Shown: positions 24,495 to 33,112, counted from the stretch's first letter. The stretch: 34,679 bases of DNA from Chloroflexota bacterium (GCA_009773005.1 WOUT01000028.1:1-34679); one strand, 5' to 3'. The notes: generated by a model from the letters alone, not told the origin. Translations and numbers: made by a program.

Positions 24495-24500
24495 TATAAT
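24495..24500 (+). promoter_or_regulatory. lipA -10 box (TATAAT)
   Basis: A perfect TATAAT lies 16 bp upstream of the lipA ATG at 24517, with no good -35 at the right distance. The transcript would have a leader of about ten bases that includes the AGGAG ribosome site. Confidence 0.4.
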
Positions 24501-24516
24501 TCACGCAGGAGAAACA

Positions 24517-25452
24517 ATGACCTCAATACCGACCCGTGACAGACTAACCTCCGAGATTACTACTCCTCCTCCGCAACGACGGCCTGACTGGATCAAGGTA
24601 CGCGCTCCGAATGGCGAAACTTATGATCTACTCCAATCTCTGATGCGCAAAAAATCCCTCCACACCGTCTGTGAAGAAGCGGGCTGCCCAAATATGGGAG
24701 AATGCTGGGGCAGCGGGACGGCAACCTTCTTGATGCTTGGCGATATTTGCACGCGCTCTTGCCGATTTTGCGATATTAAACACGGAAGCCCCGGTCCATT
24801 GGATTGGCTGGAACCAGAACGAGTGGCCCAGGCCGTGAAGGCGATGGATCTGAAACATGCAGTCATCACCTCAGTCAATCGCGATGAACGCGAAGACGGC
24901 GGCGCTCCGATCTTTGCAGCAGTTATCGAACGCATAAGGCAGCTTCAACCTGGCTGCTCAATAGAAGTTTTAATACCGGACTTCAAAGGAAATGTGGATG
25001 CTTTGAAAATGGTCATGGATGCCCGCCCGGAGATCCTCAACCATAATGTTGAAACGGTGCCTTCACTCTTCAAAAAGGTGCAGCTCCAGGATCATTATGA
25101 ATGGTCTGAAGCTGCGCTACGGAATGCGAAAAAGCTTGATCCCGAAGTGCTGACCAAATCGGGCATCATGCTGGGATTGGGAGAGACGATTGAGGAGGTA
25201 AAAGCAGTTATGCGCGACCTGCGGGAGTGGGATGTGGATATTCTTACCATCGGACAATACCTGCAGCCCAGCCGCAAACATCTGCCTATCGAAAAGTATT
25301 ACACGCTGGAAGAGTTCGCTGATCTAAAACAATATGGTCTGGAGATCGGTTTCAAGTGGCTCGAGAGCGCGCCGCTCGTCCGTTCTTCTTACCACGCCGC
25401 AGAGCAAGTGCAGGCTTTGAGCATTGTACACAAGAAACTCCATGAGGTTTAA
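24517..25452 (+). CDS. lipA: Lipoyl synthase
   Basis: A 311-residue radical-SAM enzyme that inserts two sulfur atoms into octanoyl groups on lipoyl-dependent enzymes. Both iron-sulfur motifs are visible: the auxiliary cluster C52-x4-C57-x5-C63 ([14 protein letters not shown]) and the radical-SAM cluster C78-x3-C82-x2-C85 (CTRSCRFC). The conserved C-terminal RSSYHA serine, which ligates the auxiliary cluster, is present. Length fits LipA. AGGAG precedes the ATG. The gene stands alone between two terminators; lipB is not in the window. Confidence 0.96.
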   Translation: MTSIPTRDRLTSEITTPPPQRRPDWIKVRAPNGETYDLLQSLMRKKSLHTVCEEAGCPNMGECWGSGTATFLMLGDICTRSCRFCDIKHGSPGPLDWLEPERVAQAVKAMDLKHAVITSVNRDEREDGGAPIFAAVIERIRQLQPGCSIEVLIPDFKGNVDALKMVMDARPEILNHNVETVPSLFKKVQLQDHYEWSEAALRNAKKLDPEVLTKSGIMLGLGETIEEVKAVMRDLREWDVDILTIGQYLQPSRKHLPIEKYYTLEEFADLKQYGLEIGFKWLESAPLVRSSYHAAEQVQALSIVHKKLHEV

Positions 25453-25461
25453 CGAAAAATT

Positions 25462-25488
25462 GTGGGGCAATGCCCTCACTCTTTTTTT
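25462..25488 (+). terminator. Rho-independent terminator of lipA
   Basis: A stem GTGGGGC-AAT-GCCC(T)CAC at 25462-25479, with one bulged T, is followed by seven T residues (25482-25488). It begins 9 bp after the lipA stop. It faces the end of the convergent phosphorylase gene. Confidence 0.65.
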
Positions 25489-26257
25489 ATAGCAGCAAGG
25501 CTGCTTTCACAGCCATATCAAACATCAAGCGCCGGTCTTCTCCGCGTTTGTGCCAATCCCGGCCGTCCCATCCCTCAGGAACCACCAGATCGCCGCCGTA
25601 AACCACCTGACCAAGAATGATTTCGCGGAATTTAGCGACTGCGAAAAAGGCAGCAGCCTCCATCTCAACCACATCACAGCCTTCTTCAAGTCGCAAGTTG
25701 CGCCTGCCCGGGGTTTCACGGTAGATGGCGTCTGTTGTCCAGGTTTTACCCATCCGATAGTCAAGCCCGGCTTCAATAAAAATTTTTTCAAGCGCCTCCA
25801 CTGCGACTGGGTGCGGCTTCACTTCCCGTGAAGGCGGCAGGTAATGATATGAAGTTCCTTCATCACGCACGGCAGAGGTGAGGATGACCGGGTGCCCTGC
25901 CACAATTTCAGGATCAAGGACACCGCAGCCACCGCATACGATGAATCTGGCAACGCCCACAGCGATCAATTCATCGAGAAACCCTGCCGCCAATGGAGCG
26001 CCAACCCCGGGGTGGAAAACTGTGATTGGTTTATCAAACTTGTTGTAAGAATAGACTGGGTGTTTTCCCATCTCTGAGCCTAGATAGCCAATGAGCATTA
26101 ATTCGTTCTTTTCTAACAGATCATCCAATACATCCTTAAAAAAACACAACACACCCCTGGCAGGAACGGGTTTGCCCCCCGAAAAACGGTATGGGTCTGG
26201 CATGAGAATGGCAGAACGGTCATCATCAAATTCCAATATCGGCGCTTTTTGCGTCAT
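25487..26257 (-). CDS. Nucleoside phosphorylase (uridine phosphorylase-like, PNP_UDP_1)
   Basis: A 256-residue cytoplasmic phosphorylase that splits nucleosides with phosphate. It shows the family pattern KPITVFHPGVGAPLAAGFLDELIAVGV, FIVCGGCGVLDP, and the nucleoside-binding segment VVEMEAAAFFAVAKF. Residues around VEMEAA favour the purine/uridine phosphorylase superfamily; base preference is unclear. I chose the second ATG (26257), since AAGGA lies 7 bases upstream of it and would sit on top of the first ATG at 26263. The gene follows the channel gene by 31 bp and is probably in its operon. Confidence 0.82.
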   Translation of the reverse strand: MTQKAPILEFDDDRSAILMPDPYRFSGGKPVPARGVLCFFKDVLDDLLEKNELMLIGYLGSEMGKHPVYSYNKFDKPITVFHPGVGAPLAAGFLDELIAVGVARFIVCGGCGVLDPEIVAGHPVILTSAVRDEGTSYHYLPPSREVKPHPVAVEALEKIFIEAGLDYRMGKTWTTDAIYRETPGRRNLRLEEGCDVVEMEAAAFFAVAKFREIILGQVVYGGDLVVPEGWDGRDWHKRGEDRRLMFDMAVKAALLL

Positions 26258-26288
26258 ATGCATTTCCTTGTTTTTTTACAAATAGAGT

Positions 26289-28187
26289 CTAATCATTCGC
26301 CAGGACGATTATCTTGTCACTCTCGGAGAAAATCACATTGGCTGACTTTTCAGGGTTTAGGCGGACGCCGTAGGTTTCTGCCGAATTCCTGGCATCGGCT
26401 GCCAGTCGATAACCAATGGCAGTTTCATTCTTTCTGCGCGCTGCTTCGATTACCGTGTAGAAATTGACCGGTTTGCCTGTTTGCACATATCCGGTGACAG
26501 GTTTCAAGTAAATTTCAGAGCCTTCCGGATCGAAAATATCCTGAAAAACAGCATTAAGTGATTTGTTTTCGGACACCTGCGCCAACATCAAACTGATCAA
26601 TTTATCGCTGACAATAAAGTCATCGGCGTGAGCCACTTCAGCCAGATTCCGGTTGCGGATATCAAGCATCTCGCTGACAATCGAGAATCTATACTGCTTT
26701 TTCTCAGCAATATCACGCAGGTGCAGCAAGGTAATCATGGTGCGAGCGTCAGCCTTTTGAACCGATAAGGTGTCAGAATAGCACAGGAGGATGATATGGT
26801 CGAACGAATCCAGTTTCAATCCTTCGAGTTTTCGGCGGTCCGTGATATCCCCTTCGATAAAACTTGCCTTTTGCCGTTCAAGGTCAACTGCAATTTCGTG
26901 TAATCTTTCTTCAATCCTCTCACCTTCGGCCACAACCACGAGCGATGAACCGGGAGCCACATAACGGTCCAGTTCATGAATGATCGTGGGGGCTTTCCAA
27001 TTCCATCCTAAAAGGAGAGTTCTTTCAGGTTTGGGGGCCGGAGTTACTCCGTTTTGGATAAACTCAATTTGAAGGGTCACTTTACCGCCCATCACCACTT
27101 TATCATCGTCTTCTGCAAGCAAGATCAATTGATCCTTTTCCGTGAAAATGGTATCCATAGGCGGATTTAGTCTTGCAGTAGATGCGAGGGTTAGCATACC
27201 CAATACCGCGTTCTTGTTGAAAAGGCTAATAAGTTCTCCATAAGGTTTTCCACTCAGTGTTGGGAACGACTTCAAATAGATCTCATCGCCACCAAAATCA
27301 AGCAATTCGGTATAGACCACAGACAAACCAGATTGACGACAAGTTTGGGCAATGATACGGGCAACGATTTCACCGGTCTGGATCAATTCAAGTTCATCCT
27401 TACCAACGATCCTGGCGACCTCCGCATTTCTGGAGTCGCGCATTTCGGCGATGATATGGAAGGGTTCTTTGCGGCGGTCAGGATGGTTGGTGATCGCTAA
27501 AATGATCTTGATCACCTCTGCATCGGGGTCTTCGCTTTCCTCTGGGGAAAGCACGATGATGGAACGGGAGGCATTGATCGAGACAATGCTGAGGTCAGCC
27601 ATTTCCATCGGGCTGCCAGAACGGCATACGATATGGGCGCTGCCCGTCTTGCCCAGTCTCTCGCGCAAGGCTTCTTCCATTACGACTTTATCGAGTTCGC
27701 CGAGGATGGCAACGCAAGCCGTTTTTTGATTTGCGTTAGCTGCGTTCAACTCTGACACAATGGTGTAGATTTGTTCCGTCCAACCCAAAATGACGGTGTG
27801 ATTTTGTTCAAGCAGGCGTGACCGCCCTTTTCGCAGGTCATTCAGTTTGGCTTCGATGGCGGAGGAAAGTATACCGATCAGCGTACTGATGACAAAGACG
27901 CCGCCTATCGTCACGATGAGCATGGCAAGGCGGTATCCCCAACCGGAGTCGCCGCCCATGGTGCCCGCGTCGAGGGTGCGCATCAGGTTGCGCCAAAACG
28001 CTTCCCAAAACCCCAACTGCGTTTCGCCTTCAGGCGCAATCTTGAAAAGATTCACGATCAAGGCCATAAACCCAATGATCACAACGGAAAGGATCCCAAG
28101 CCACAAGATCAGCGCCCCGGTGCCGCGGGAAAAGGTGTTGTCTACTGCGTACTTCAGACGATCCTTGAATTTCACCTCAGACTTCAT
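26289..28187 (-). CDS. CASTOR/POLLUX-like ion channel with RCK-type domains
   Basis: A 632-residue channel-like protein. Two membrane helices (about residues 25-48 and 86-110) flank a re-entrant pore loop with RTLDAGTMGGDSG (71-82). Its DAG resembles the filter of plant CASTOR/POLLUX/DMI1 channels. Two long cytoplasmic Rossmann-type RCK units follow, the first beginning HTVILGWTEQIYTIVSEL (130-147) and the second RTLLLGWNWKAPTIIHEL. Plant relatives pass calcium or potassium; the ion for bacterial relatives is not established. I chose ATG 28187 because GGAGGAG lies just upstream; a longer frame from 28253 overlaps the methyltransferase gene. It sits between the DNA methyltransferase and phosphorylase genes in one transcription unit. 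Confidence 0.82.
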   Translation of the reverse strand: MKSEVKFKDRLKYAVDNTFSRGTGALILWLGILSVVIIGFMALIVNLFKIAPEGETQLGFWEAFWRNLMRTLDAGTMGGDSGWGYRLAMLIVTIGGVFVISTLIGILSSAIEAKLNDLRKGRSRLLEQNHTVILGWTEQIYTIVSELNAANANQKTACVAILGELDKVVMEEALRERLGKTGSAHIVCRSGSPMEMADLSIVSINASRSIIVLSPEESEDPDAEVIKIILAITNHPDRRKEPFHIIAEMRDSRNAEVARIVGKDELELIQTGEIVARIIAQTCRQSGLSVVYTELLDFGGDEIYLKSFPTLSGKPYGELISLFNKNAVLGMLTLASTARLNPPMDTIFTEKDQLILLAEDDDKVVMGGKVTLQIEFIQNGVTPAPKPERTLLLGWNWKAPTIIHELDRYVAPGSSLVVVAEGERIEERLHEIAVDLERQKASFIEGDITDRRKLEGLKLDSFDHIILLCYSDTLSVQKADARTMITLLHLRDIAEKKQYRFSIVSEMLDIRNRNLAEVAHADDFIVSDKLISLMLAQVSENKSLNAVFQDIFDPEGSEIYLKPVTGYVQTGKPVNFYTVIEAARRKNETAIGYRLAADARNSAETYGVRLNPEKSANVIFSESDKIIVLAND

Positions 28188-28216
28188 GATCTCCTCCAAA
28201 TTTTTGAATAATTTCG

Positions 28217-29077
28217 TCAAGCGTTGGCAATATTGGGGGCATAACCGATCCATTCGATGCCGGGGACGCCGGCGAAACGAACTGCCATCGTTTCCAAAGC
28301 TTGAAGGTTGTTATCGACCAGGATGAAGCTGCGTCCGGATTCGAGGCACGCCGCGCCGGTGGTGCCGCTGCCAGCAAAGAAGTCCAATACGGTGTCACCG
28401 GGGTTGGATGAGGCGGCAATGATGCGGCGAATGACGCCGAGTGGTTTTTGGGTGGGATAGCCGGTCTTCTCTTTGCCGTTGGTAGGGACGATGGTGTGCC
28501 ACCAGGTATCGGTGGGGAGTTTGCCTCGGGCGGCCTTTTCGGGACCCACCAAGCCTGGCGCCATATAGGGGATGCGCTCGATCTCGTCCACGTTGTAGAT
28601 GTAGGTCGAGGGGTCCTTGGCGTACCAGAGGATGTTATCGTGTTTGGCGGGCCATTTCTTGCGGGTGCGGGCACCGTAATCATAAGCCCAGATGATCTCG
28701 TTCAAGAAGCTCTCGCGCCCGAAGATCTGGTCAATGAGGATCTTGCAGTAATGCACTTCGCGATAGTCAATGTGGAAATACAGGCTGCCGTTGGGTTTGA
28801 GGATGCGCCTGGCTTCGACCAAGCGGGGTTCGAGAAAGACCAAGAAGTCATCAAAGATGTCGCCGTAGGCTTTGGAACCGATCTTGACGGTGGTGTAGCG
28901 CTGACCCATGAACCCGGTGCGGTCGCCTGAGGCCGATTTTTCGGTCTTGAGCTGGGTGCGGGACTGGGTTTTGCCGGTGTTGAAGGGGGGATCAATGTAA
29001 ATGAGGCTTACCGATTCGTCCGGTAGAACCTTTAAGACTTCCAGATTATCTGCGTTGTAGATTCTATGATTCATCAA
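28217..29077 (-). CDS. Beta-class DNA methyltransferase (N6-adenine or N4-cytosine), orphan
   Basis: A 286-residue SAM-dependent DNA amino-methyltransferase. The catalytic motif IV, DPPFNTGK, is at residues 29-36, and the SAM-binding motif I, LDFFAGSGTTGAAC, lies near the C-terminus. The order catalytic-then-SAM defines the beta class. YPTQKPLGVIRRII is the usual motif just before the SAM site. DPPF fits adenine methylation more than SPP(Y/W) cytosine-N4 types. No restriction endonuclease or specificity gene is adjacent, so it is an orphan that may mark DNA for regulation. The start is MM (29077 or 29074). It begins a minus-strand operon with the channel gene, 29 bp apart. Confidence 0.87.
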   Translation of the reverse strand: MMNHRIYNADNLEVLKVLPDESVSLIYIDPPFNTGKTQSRTQLKTEKSASGDRTGFMGQRYTTVKIGSKAYGDIFDDFLVFLEPRLVEARRILKPNGSLYFHIDYREVHYCKILIDQIFGRESFLNEIIWAYDYGARTRKKWPAKHDNILWYAKDPSTYIYNVDEIERIPYMAPGLVGPEKAARGKLPTDTWWHTIVPTNGKEKTGYPTQKPLGVIRRIIAASSNPGDTVLDFFAGSGTTGAACLESGRSFILVDNNLQALETMAVRFAGVPGIEWIGYAPNIANA

Positions 29078-29136
29078 TTTTGGCCTGACTTTTTGATCGG
29101 TTTTAAGAGGGTAGCAGAGTGAACACCTTGATAAGC

Positions 29137-29145
29137 ATTATAGCA
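29137..29145 (-). promoter_or_regulatory. Extended -10 promoter of the DNA methyltransferase operon
   Basis: The minus strand reads TGCTATAAT at 29145-29137, about 60 bp before the methyltransferase start. The -35 region shows no clear match. The string is one base from the TGCTACAAT found at three other promoters here. Confidence 0.5.
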
Positions 29146-29228
29146 AAGTGTCTAAATTCACGTCGTACATTACGTGAGTATAAATACCAGTAAGGTCATT
29201 CTGCTTTTCGCCAGTTTCGTGGTTGAAA

Positions 29229-29648
29229 TCACTCCCCAATGATCTTGACCAGCACGCGTTTTTTGCGCCTTCCGTCAAACTCGCCGTAGAAAATCTGCTC
29301 CCAGGGACCGAAGTCTAGGCGACCCTCGGTGATGGCGACCACCACCTCGCGCCCCATGACCTGGCGCTTCATGTGCGCGTCGGCATTGTCTTCCCCGGTG
29401 CGGTTATGCCAGTACGCGGAGACGGGTTCGTGCGGCGCGAGCTTTTCGAGCCACTCGTCATAGTCGTGGTGCAGCCCGCTCTCGTCATCATTGATAAACA
29501 CGCTGGCGGTGATGTGCATGGCGTTCACCAACACGAGACCCTCACGCACCTGGCTCTCCCGCACACATTCCCGCACTTGATCGGTGATATTGACATACCC
29601 CCGCCTGGATGGCAGTAAAAACCACAATTCCTTGCGAAAACTTCTCAT
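29229..29648 (-). CDS. YjbQ family protein (UPF0047, secondary thiamine-phosphate synthase-like)
   Basis: A 139-residue protein of the YjbQ/UPF0047 family. It has [44 protein letters not shown], split here as [12 protein letters not shown] and [10 protein letters not shown], ending with [26 protein letters not shown]. Family members have weak thiamine-phosphate synthase activity when overexpressed; the real role is unclear. I chose ATG 29648, which has GAGGGAG just upstream; an ATG at 29672 adds eight residues without a good ribosome site. It is monocistronic, downstream of the lipoprotein terminator. Confidence 0.85.
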   Translation of the reverse strand: MRSFRKELWFLLPSRRGYVNITDQVRECVRESQVREGLVLVNAMHITASVFINDDESGLHHDYDEWLEKLAPHEPVSAYWHNRTGEDNADAHMKRQVMGREVVVAITEGRLDFGPWEQIFYGEFDGRRKKRVLVKIIGE

Positions 29649-29712
29649 GGCTCCCTCGCAGACCTGTTTCATTAATTTTAGCCTGAAACCCGGTTTTTCG
29701 CATAGTATTCAC

Positions 29713-29745
29713 AAAAAAACAGAGCATTGGTAAACCGATGCTCTG
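29713..29745 (-). terminator. Terminator of the lipoprotein gene
   Basis: On the minus strand, CAGAGCATCGG (29745-29735), loop TTTA, and CCAATGCTCTG (29730-29720) form an eleven-pair stem with one G-U pair, followed by seven T residues (29719-29713). It lies 26 bp after the lipoprotein stop. It is the strongest terminator in the window. Confidence 0.8.
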
Positions 29746-29771
29746 CCGGTCTTTCGACTCGAAAGAACTGG

Positions 29772-30743
29772 TTACTGAATGGGGTTCTCCCAGAATTTCA
29801 TGGCGTCAAAGTTGGCGGTGTAGTTGACGCCGCTGCCGGAGCGGACGAAGGCTCCAAAGAAGCCGGCTGCGTAGGCGGTATCGGTTACTTGACCCAACTG
29901 AACGCCGTTCATGTAGAGGGTAATTTTTTCATCCACGACCATCGCACCCAGGCGGTTGGTCTGATTGGCGCCCACGTTGATGGCGGCGCTCTGCTTCCAA
30001 TTGATCAGGCTGACTGCCAGACCATTGGGTTTCACCTTGCCGTCCCACTTCCACAGGCGGTAATATCCGTCGCAAGTGACCTGATAGAGATAGCCTTGAT
30101 CCGGTTCCTTGAAGACCGGCACACGGAAGATGATGCCGTATGAATCTTTACCGGAGCAAGCGCCGGAATTGACTGTCAATTCGATGTAAGTATCCAATTG
30201 CTGCGAAACGAGCGGCAAGCGCCACCCGGCAGCATCAGGGCTCAGGTTGGTCATCTTCATGAAACCATCTTTGAATTCAACATTGAGAAACGCATCCGAG
30301 CCGGTCGGCCAGGCCCATTTGGCTGCACTATCCATCGGGTCAGCGCTGCTTGGGCTGCCCAATTTATTGACAGGGTCTGAGGCGGGCGCGGTTGCAGTAG
30401 GTGTAGGTGTCGGATCGGCAGGCGCTGAGGTAGTATCAACGGTGGGCACATTCGCAGTCGGTAACAACCCGCCTGCCTGGATGGTGGGAGTCGGCGCCTG
30501 GGTTACTATCACCTGCGTGGTATGAATGGTAGCAGTCGGCGCGAGAGTGGGCGGCTTCTGGGTTGGAGTGGGCGGGAAGATGATCTCCGCGGTGGGGGTG
30601 GTCATGGTAGCGAGCAGCTCAGCCACTCGGGTTGCCATTTCAGCGTCCGTCAACGGCTGCGTGGGTGACGTATTTGTGAACAGGCTGCAGCTCATTAGAA
30701 ACAAAGGGATCAAAACAAGCATGGGGATGATTCTTCTCTTCAT
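29772..30743 (-). CDS. Lipoprotein with Thr/Pro-rich linker and C-terminal laminin-like domain
   Basis: A 323-residue exported lipoprotein. The signal peptide MKRRIIPMLVLIPLFLMSC ends in a lipobox with Cys19. A low-complexity linker rich in Thr, Pro and Ala (about 48-125) spans the cell wall space. The C-terminal domain (about 130-320) has WAWPTGSDAFLNVEFKDGF, YLYQVTCDGYYRLWKWDG and ITLYMNGVQLGQVTDTAYAAG, which looks like a concanavalin/laminin-G-type beta sandwich often seen in DUF1080 or glycan-binding proteins. No catalytic residues are apparent. Such Thr/Pro-linked lipoproteins are frequent in Anaerolineae. It probably binds a surface carbohydrate; this is inference. It lies 42 bp after the kinase gene. 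Confidence 0.8.
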   Translation of the reverse strand: MKRRIIPMLVLIPLFLMSCSLFTNTSPTQPLTDAEMATRVAELLATMTTPTAEIIFPPTPTQKPPTLAPTATIHTTQVIVTQAPTPTIQAGGLLPTANVPTVDTTSAPADPTPTPTATAPASDPVNKLGSPSSADPMDSAAKWAWPTGSDAFLNVEFKDGFMKMTNLSPDAAGWRLPLVSQQLDTYIELTVNSGACSGKDSYGIIFRVPVFKEPDQGYLYQVTCDGYYRLWKWDGKVKPNGLAVSLINWKQSAAINVGANQTNRLGAMVVDEKITLYMNGVQLGQVTDTAYAAGFFGAFVRSGSGVNYTANFDAMKFWENPIQ

Positions 30744-30785
30744 GGTTACTCCTTCTCAATCAAGACGGACAGTTTGGTTAAAAAT

Positions 30786-31274
30786 TCAAGCCGCCTTGTA
30801 GCCGATCTTTCGTAATAAACCTTTACGCCAGGCAATGTCTTCATCGGTTTCAAACCCTTTGGGCTTTTTACCGTCAAACACACCTAAAATTGCGCGCCCG
30901 GTCCCATTATCCGCAACGACCACTTCCACCGGGTTGGCGGTGGCGCAGAAGATGCTGCAAATCTCGGGAATGTTCTTGAGCGTGTTGAGCACATTGATGG
31001 GATAATAGCCCTCCCCCAAAAAGAGGATGAAACTGTGCCCCGCCCCAATGCTGGCAGCGTTTTTCTTGGCCAGGTCAATCATGGCTGCATCCGTGCCCGA
31101 AAAGCGGATGAGACAAGCCCCGGAAGCTTCAGCAAAAGCCAGCCCGAACTTTATGCCTGGCACAGTGTTGACCATCGCCTCGTGGATGTCTTCGACAGTC
31201 TTGATGAAATGCGACTGCCCGAGGATGAAATTGATGTCTTGCGGTTTCTCGATCTTGACGGTTTGCAGGTCCAT
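30786..31274 (-). CDS. Adenosine-specific kinase (DUF355 family)
   Basis: A 162-residue protein of the small archaeal/bacterial adenosine-specific kinase family (PAE0151-type). It has NFILGQSHFIKTVEDIHEAMV, split here as FILGQSHFIKTVEDI, GIKFGLAFAEASGACLIRFSG, GAGHSFILFLGEGYYPINVLNTLK, split as HSFILFLGEGYYPINVL, and FCATANPVEVVVA. Family members phosphorylate adenosine to AMP by structural and enzymatic evidence. I chose ATG 31274, with TGGAG upstream; a GTG at 31292 is also in frame. A promoter with TTGCGC-17-TAAAAT lies at 31330-31302. Confidence 0.85.
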   Translation of the reverse strand: MDLQTVKIEKPQDINFILGQSHFIKTVEDIHEAMVNTVPGIKFGLAFAEASGACLIRFSGTDAAMIDLAKKNAASIGAGHSFILFLGEGYYPINVLNTLKNIPEICSIFCATANPVEVVVADNGTGRAILGVFDGKKPKGFETDEDIAWRKGLLRKIGYKAA

Positions 31275-31301
31275 TTTATTGCTCCAGCACACTTTTCTTT
31301 C

Positions 31302-31330
31302 ATTTTATGCCATGCAAGGGTACAGCGCAA
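31302..31330 (-). promoter_or_regulatory. Promoter of the adenosine-specific kinase gene
   Basis: On the minus strand TTGCGC (31330-31325) is 17 bases from TAAAAT (31307-31302), about 28 bp before the ATG at 31274. The -35 box is only half matched. Confidence 0.35.
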
Positions 31331-31439
31331 CCATTTCTACCCATTCAATCCATTGCAAGGTTCATGCCATTTTTCGAGCGATGAAATTCACAATAAGATA
31401 GGGTAAAATATAAAGGACGTTTAGAAAGGACACCGCCCC

Positions 31440-32360
31440 TTGTTTGAGATCACTTTCCTCGGCACATCAGCCTCAGCCCCCTCACCCAAACGAAACCTGC
31501 CCGCATACCTCGTTCAACATGACGAATACCGCTTCCTGGTGGATTGCGGCGAAGGCACGCAGCGCCAGATCCTGCAATCAGGGGTGGGGTTCAAACGCAT
31601 GAACCGCATCCTCATTACACACGGACACCTCGACCACATCCTCGGATTGGCGGGGCTGCTCTCCACCTTCATGCGCTGGGAAAGCATCGACTGTCTTGAT
31701 ATCTACGGCGGCGCTGGCGCACTGGAGCGCATCCACGACCTGCTCTACGGGGTGGTGTTGCGCGGCGGCACGGCACCCATGCCGATCTCGCTCATCCCGA
31801 TCAAAAAGGGGATTTTCTTTGAAGCAGCGGATTTCACGGTGAGCGCCTTCCCGGTGCAGCACCGCGGACCGGACTGCCTCGGCTATCTCTTTGAAGAAAA
31901 ACCGCGCCGTCCTTTCCTGGCGGAAAAAGCAGAGGAACTGGGCATCCCGCCCGGCCCGCTGCGCGGCAAACTGGTGGGCGGCAGCGCCGTCACACTGGAG
32001 GACGGGCGCGAGATCACGCCAGAAATGGTGATGGGTGAATTGCGCAAAGGTACCCGCCTGGCAGCCCTGGGCGACCTGGGCGAAACCGAGAGCCTGGTGG
32101 AGTTACTGCAAGGTGTGGATGGGTTGGTGATCGAATCCACCTATCTTGATGAAGAAGCCGAGATGGCGAAGCAGTTCTCACACCTCACAGCCAAACAAGC
32201 CGCTGAACTGGCGGTGAAGGTCGGCGCGGGCAAATTGATGCTCACACACCTCAGCCGGCGCTATCGCGACAAAGACGTGCTCGCCGAGGCGCAGAGCATC
32301 TTCCCAGCGGCAGTGGTGGTGCGCGACTTTGATACTTTCACTATCAAACGTGAAGACTGA
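31440..32360 (+). CDS. rnz: Ribonuclease Z
   Basis: A 306-residue metallo-beta-lactamase-fold endonuclease that trims the 3' end of tRNA precursors. The N-terminus is FEITFLGTSASAPSPKRN, as usual for RNase Z. The zinc motif is THGHLDHILGLAGLL, and later ligands are visible in FPVQHRGPDCLGY, ALGDLGETE (metal-bridging Asp) and LMLTHLSRRY. Translation probably starts at TTG 31440, with AAAGGA about 10 bases upstream; any later ATG would remove the FLGT strand. It is followed by a palindromic terminator. The coding sequence is visibly richer in GC than genes in the 16-24 kb region. Confidence 0.92.
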   Translation: MFEITFLGTSASAPSPKRNLPAYLVQHDEYRFLVDCGEGTQRQILQSGVGFKRMNRILITHGHLDHILGLAGLLSTFMRWESIDCLDIYGGAGALERIHDLLYGVVLRGGTAPMPISLIPIKKGIFFEAADFTVSAFPVQHRGPDCLGYLFEEKPRRPFLAEKAEELGIPPGPLRGKLVGGSAVTLEDGREITPEMVMGELRKGTRLAALGDLGETESLVELLQGVDGLVIESTYLDEEAEMAKQFSHLTAKQAAELAVKVGAGKLMLTHLSRRYRDKDVLAEAQSIFPAAVVVRDFDTFTIKRED

Positions 32361-32379
32361 CAATCATCCACCAGGGTCC

Positions 32380-32404
32380 AAAACGGTCAATTGACCGTTT
32401 TTTC
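32380..32404 (+). terminator. Bidirectional terminator between rnz and the plsY remnant
   Basis: A perfect palindrome has half AAAACGGTCAA (32380-32390) and half TTGACCGTTTT (32391-32401), followed by more T. The plsY remnant's stop codon (32389-32387) lies inside the palindrome. The structure can end transcripts from both convergent genes. Confidence 0.65.
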
Positions 32405-32955
32405 ATTTTCCTCGGGTGTTTGTGAAAGTGGAATAGAGGTGACCCCATGAATGCGGTCACGCCGCGGTTTATCGAGCCATTGCTTGAACGGGATGAAGAG
32501 CAGGGCGAGAATACTAAACGTCACCAGCAGCAAGGGCGTTTGATTCAACACTTCCTGCAAAACGAGCACTCCCATGCCAAAACCAGCCGCAACATCAGAA
32601 TTATGGAATACCAGAAAAAGAAAGGCATAGATCACAAATCCGAGCAGGGTGGGCCACGGGAAGAAAACCAAAAAGACGCCGGTCGTGACAGCCAGACCCT
32701 GACCGCCCATTCAAGGGGGAGATTCAGCGCCATGCTCAGCAGCACAGCCAACGCGCCTTTGATAATATCGATCAACGCAACAATCACGCCGGCGTTGAAA
32801 CCAAACTGGCGTCGGGTATTGCGCGCCCCCATGTTGCCATCCCCCAGCGCACGGATGTCTTTGCGGTGGAACAAACGTGAATAAAGCAAAGCCGTCGGGA
32901 TCGACCCAAGTGCATAAGCAATGAGCAGTACCGCGCCATATATTAGTGGATTCAT
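32387..32955 (-). pseudogene. plsY: Broken glycerol-3-phosphate acyltransferase gene (plsY)
   Basis: The first part reads MNPLIYGAVLLIAYALGSIP, then KDIRALGDGNMGARNTRR and FNAGVIVALIDIIKG, which are PlsY helix 1, the acyl-phosphate motif and the next helix. After LNLPLE (near 32715) the frame breaks. The remainder continues in another frame from GGQGLAVTTGVFLVF to the stop at 32387, with the expected later helices. Between IKG and GGQG about 17 residues remain, where E. coli PlsY has 37 including the conserved GHxxP loop. So roughly 20 residues are missing plus a frame change. As given, no functional PlsY can be made. A sequencing or assembly deletion is an alternative. GGAGG precedes the ATG at 32955. 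Confidence 0.7.
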
Positions 32956-33112
32956 ATTCCCTCCTTTCATCTATATTAACCCCAAAAGGCTGATTGTGGT
33001 ACATCTTCCCAGGCATCATTATCTCTCTAAAGTAACAGCGAAAGGGACTGGAAAGGCTAAAAGTAATAGGCTAATTATCATTTGACACGCGCTCTCAAGA
33101 GTGATAAACTCT

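Noticed and set aside
28188-28253. Longer start for the channel gene
   Set aside because: It overlaps the methyltransferase end and lacks a ribosome site, whereas ATG 28187 follows GGAGGAG.
28448-28930. Plus-strand 160-codon open frame opposite the DNA methyltransferase
   Set aside because: A Gly/Val-rich mirror of a GC-rich coding region with no ribosome site; the opposite strand has clear methyltransferase motifs.
31313-31363. Near-identical words CCATGCAAGG and CCATTGCAAGG in the gap before rnz
   Set aside because: Two imperfect ten-base matches in a short region are easily due to chance, and they flank no recognisable element.
32711-33019. Minus-strand 102-codon open frame over the plsY start region
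   Set aside because: It is an out-of-frame reading of plsY; its residues match no family and the PlsY motifs are in another frame.
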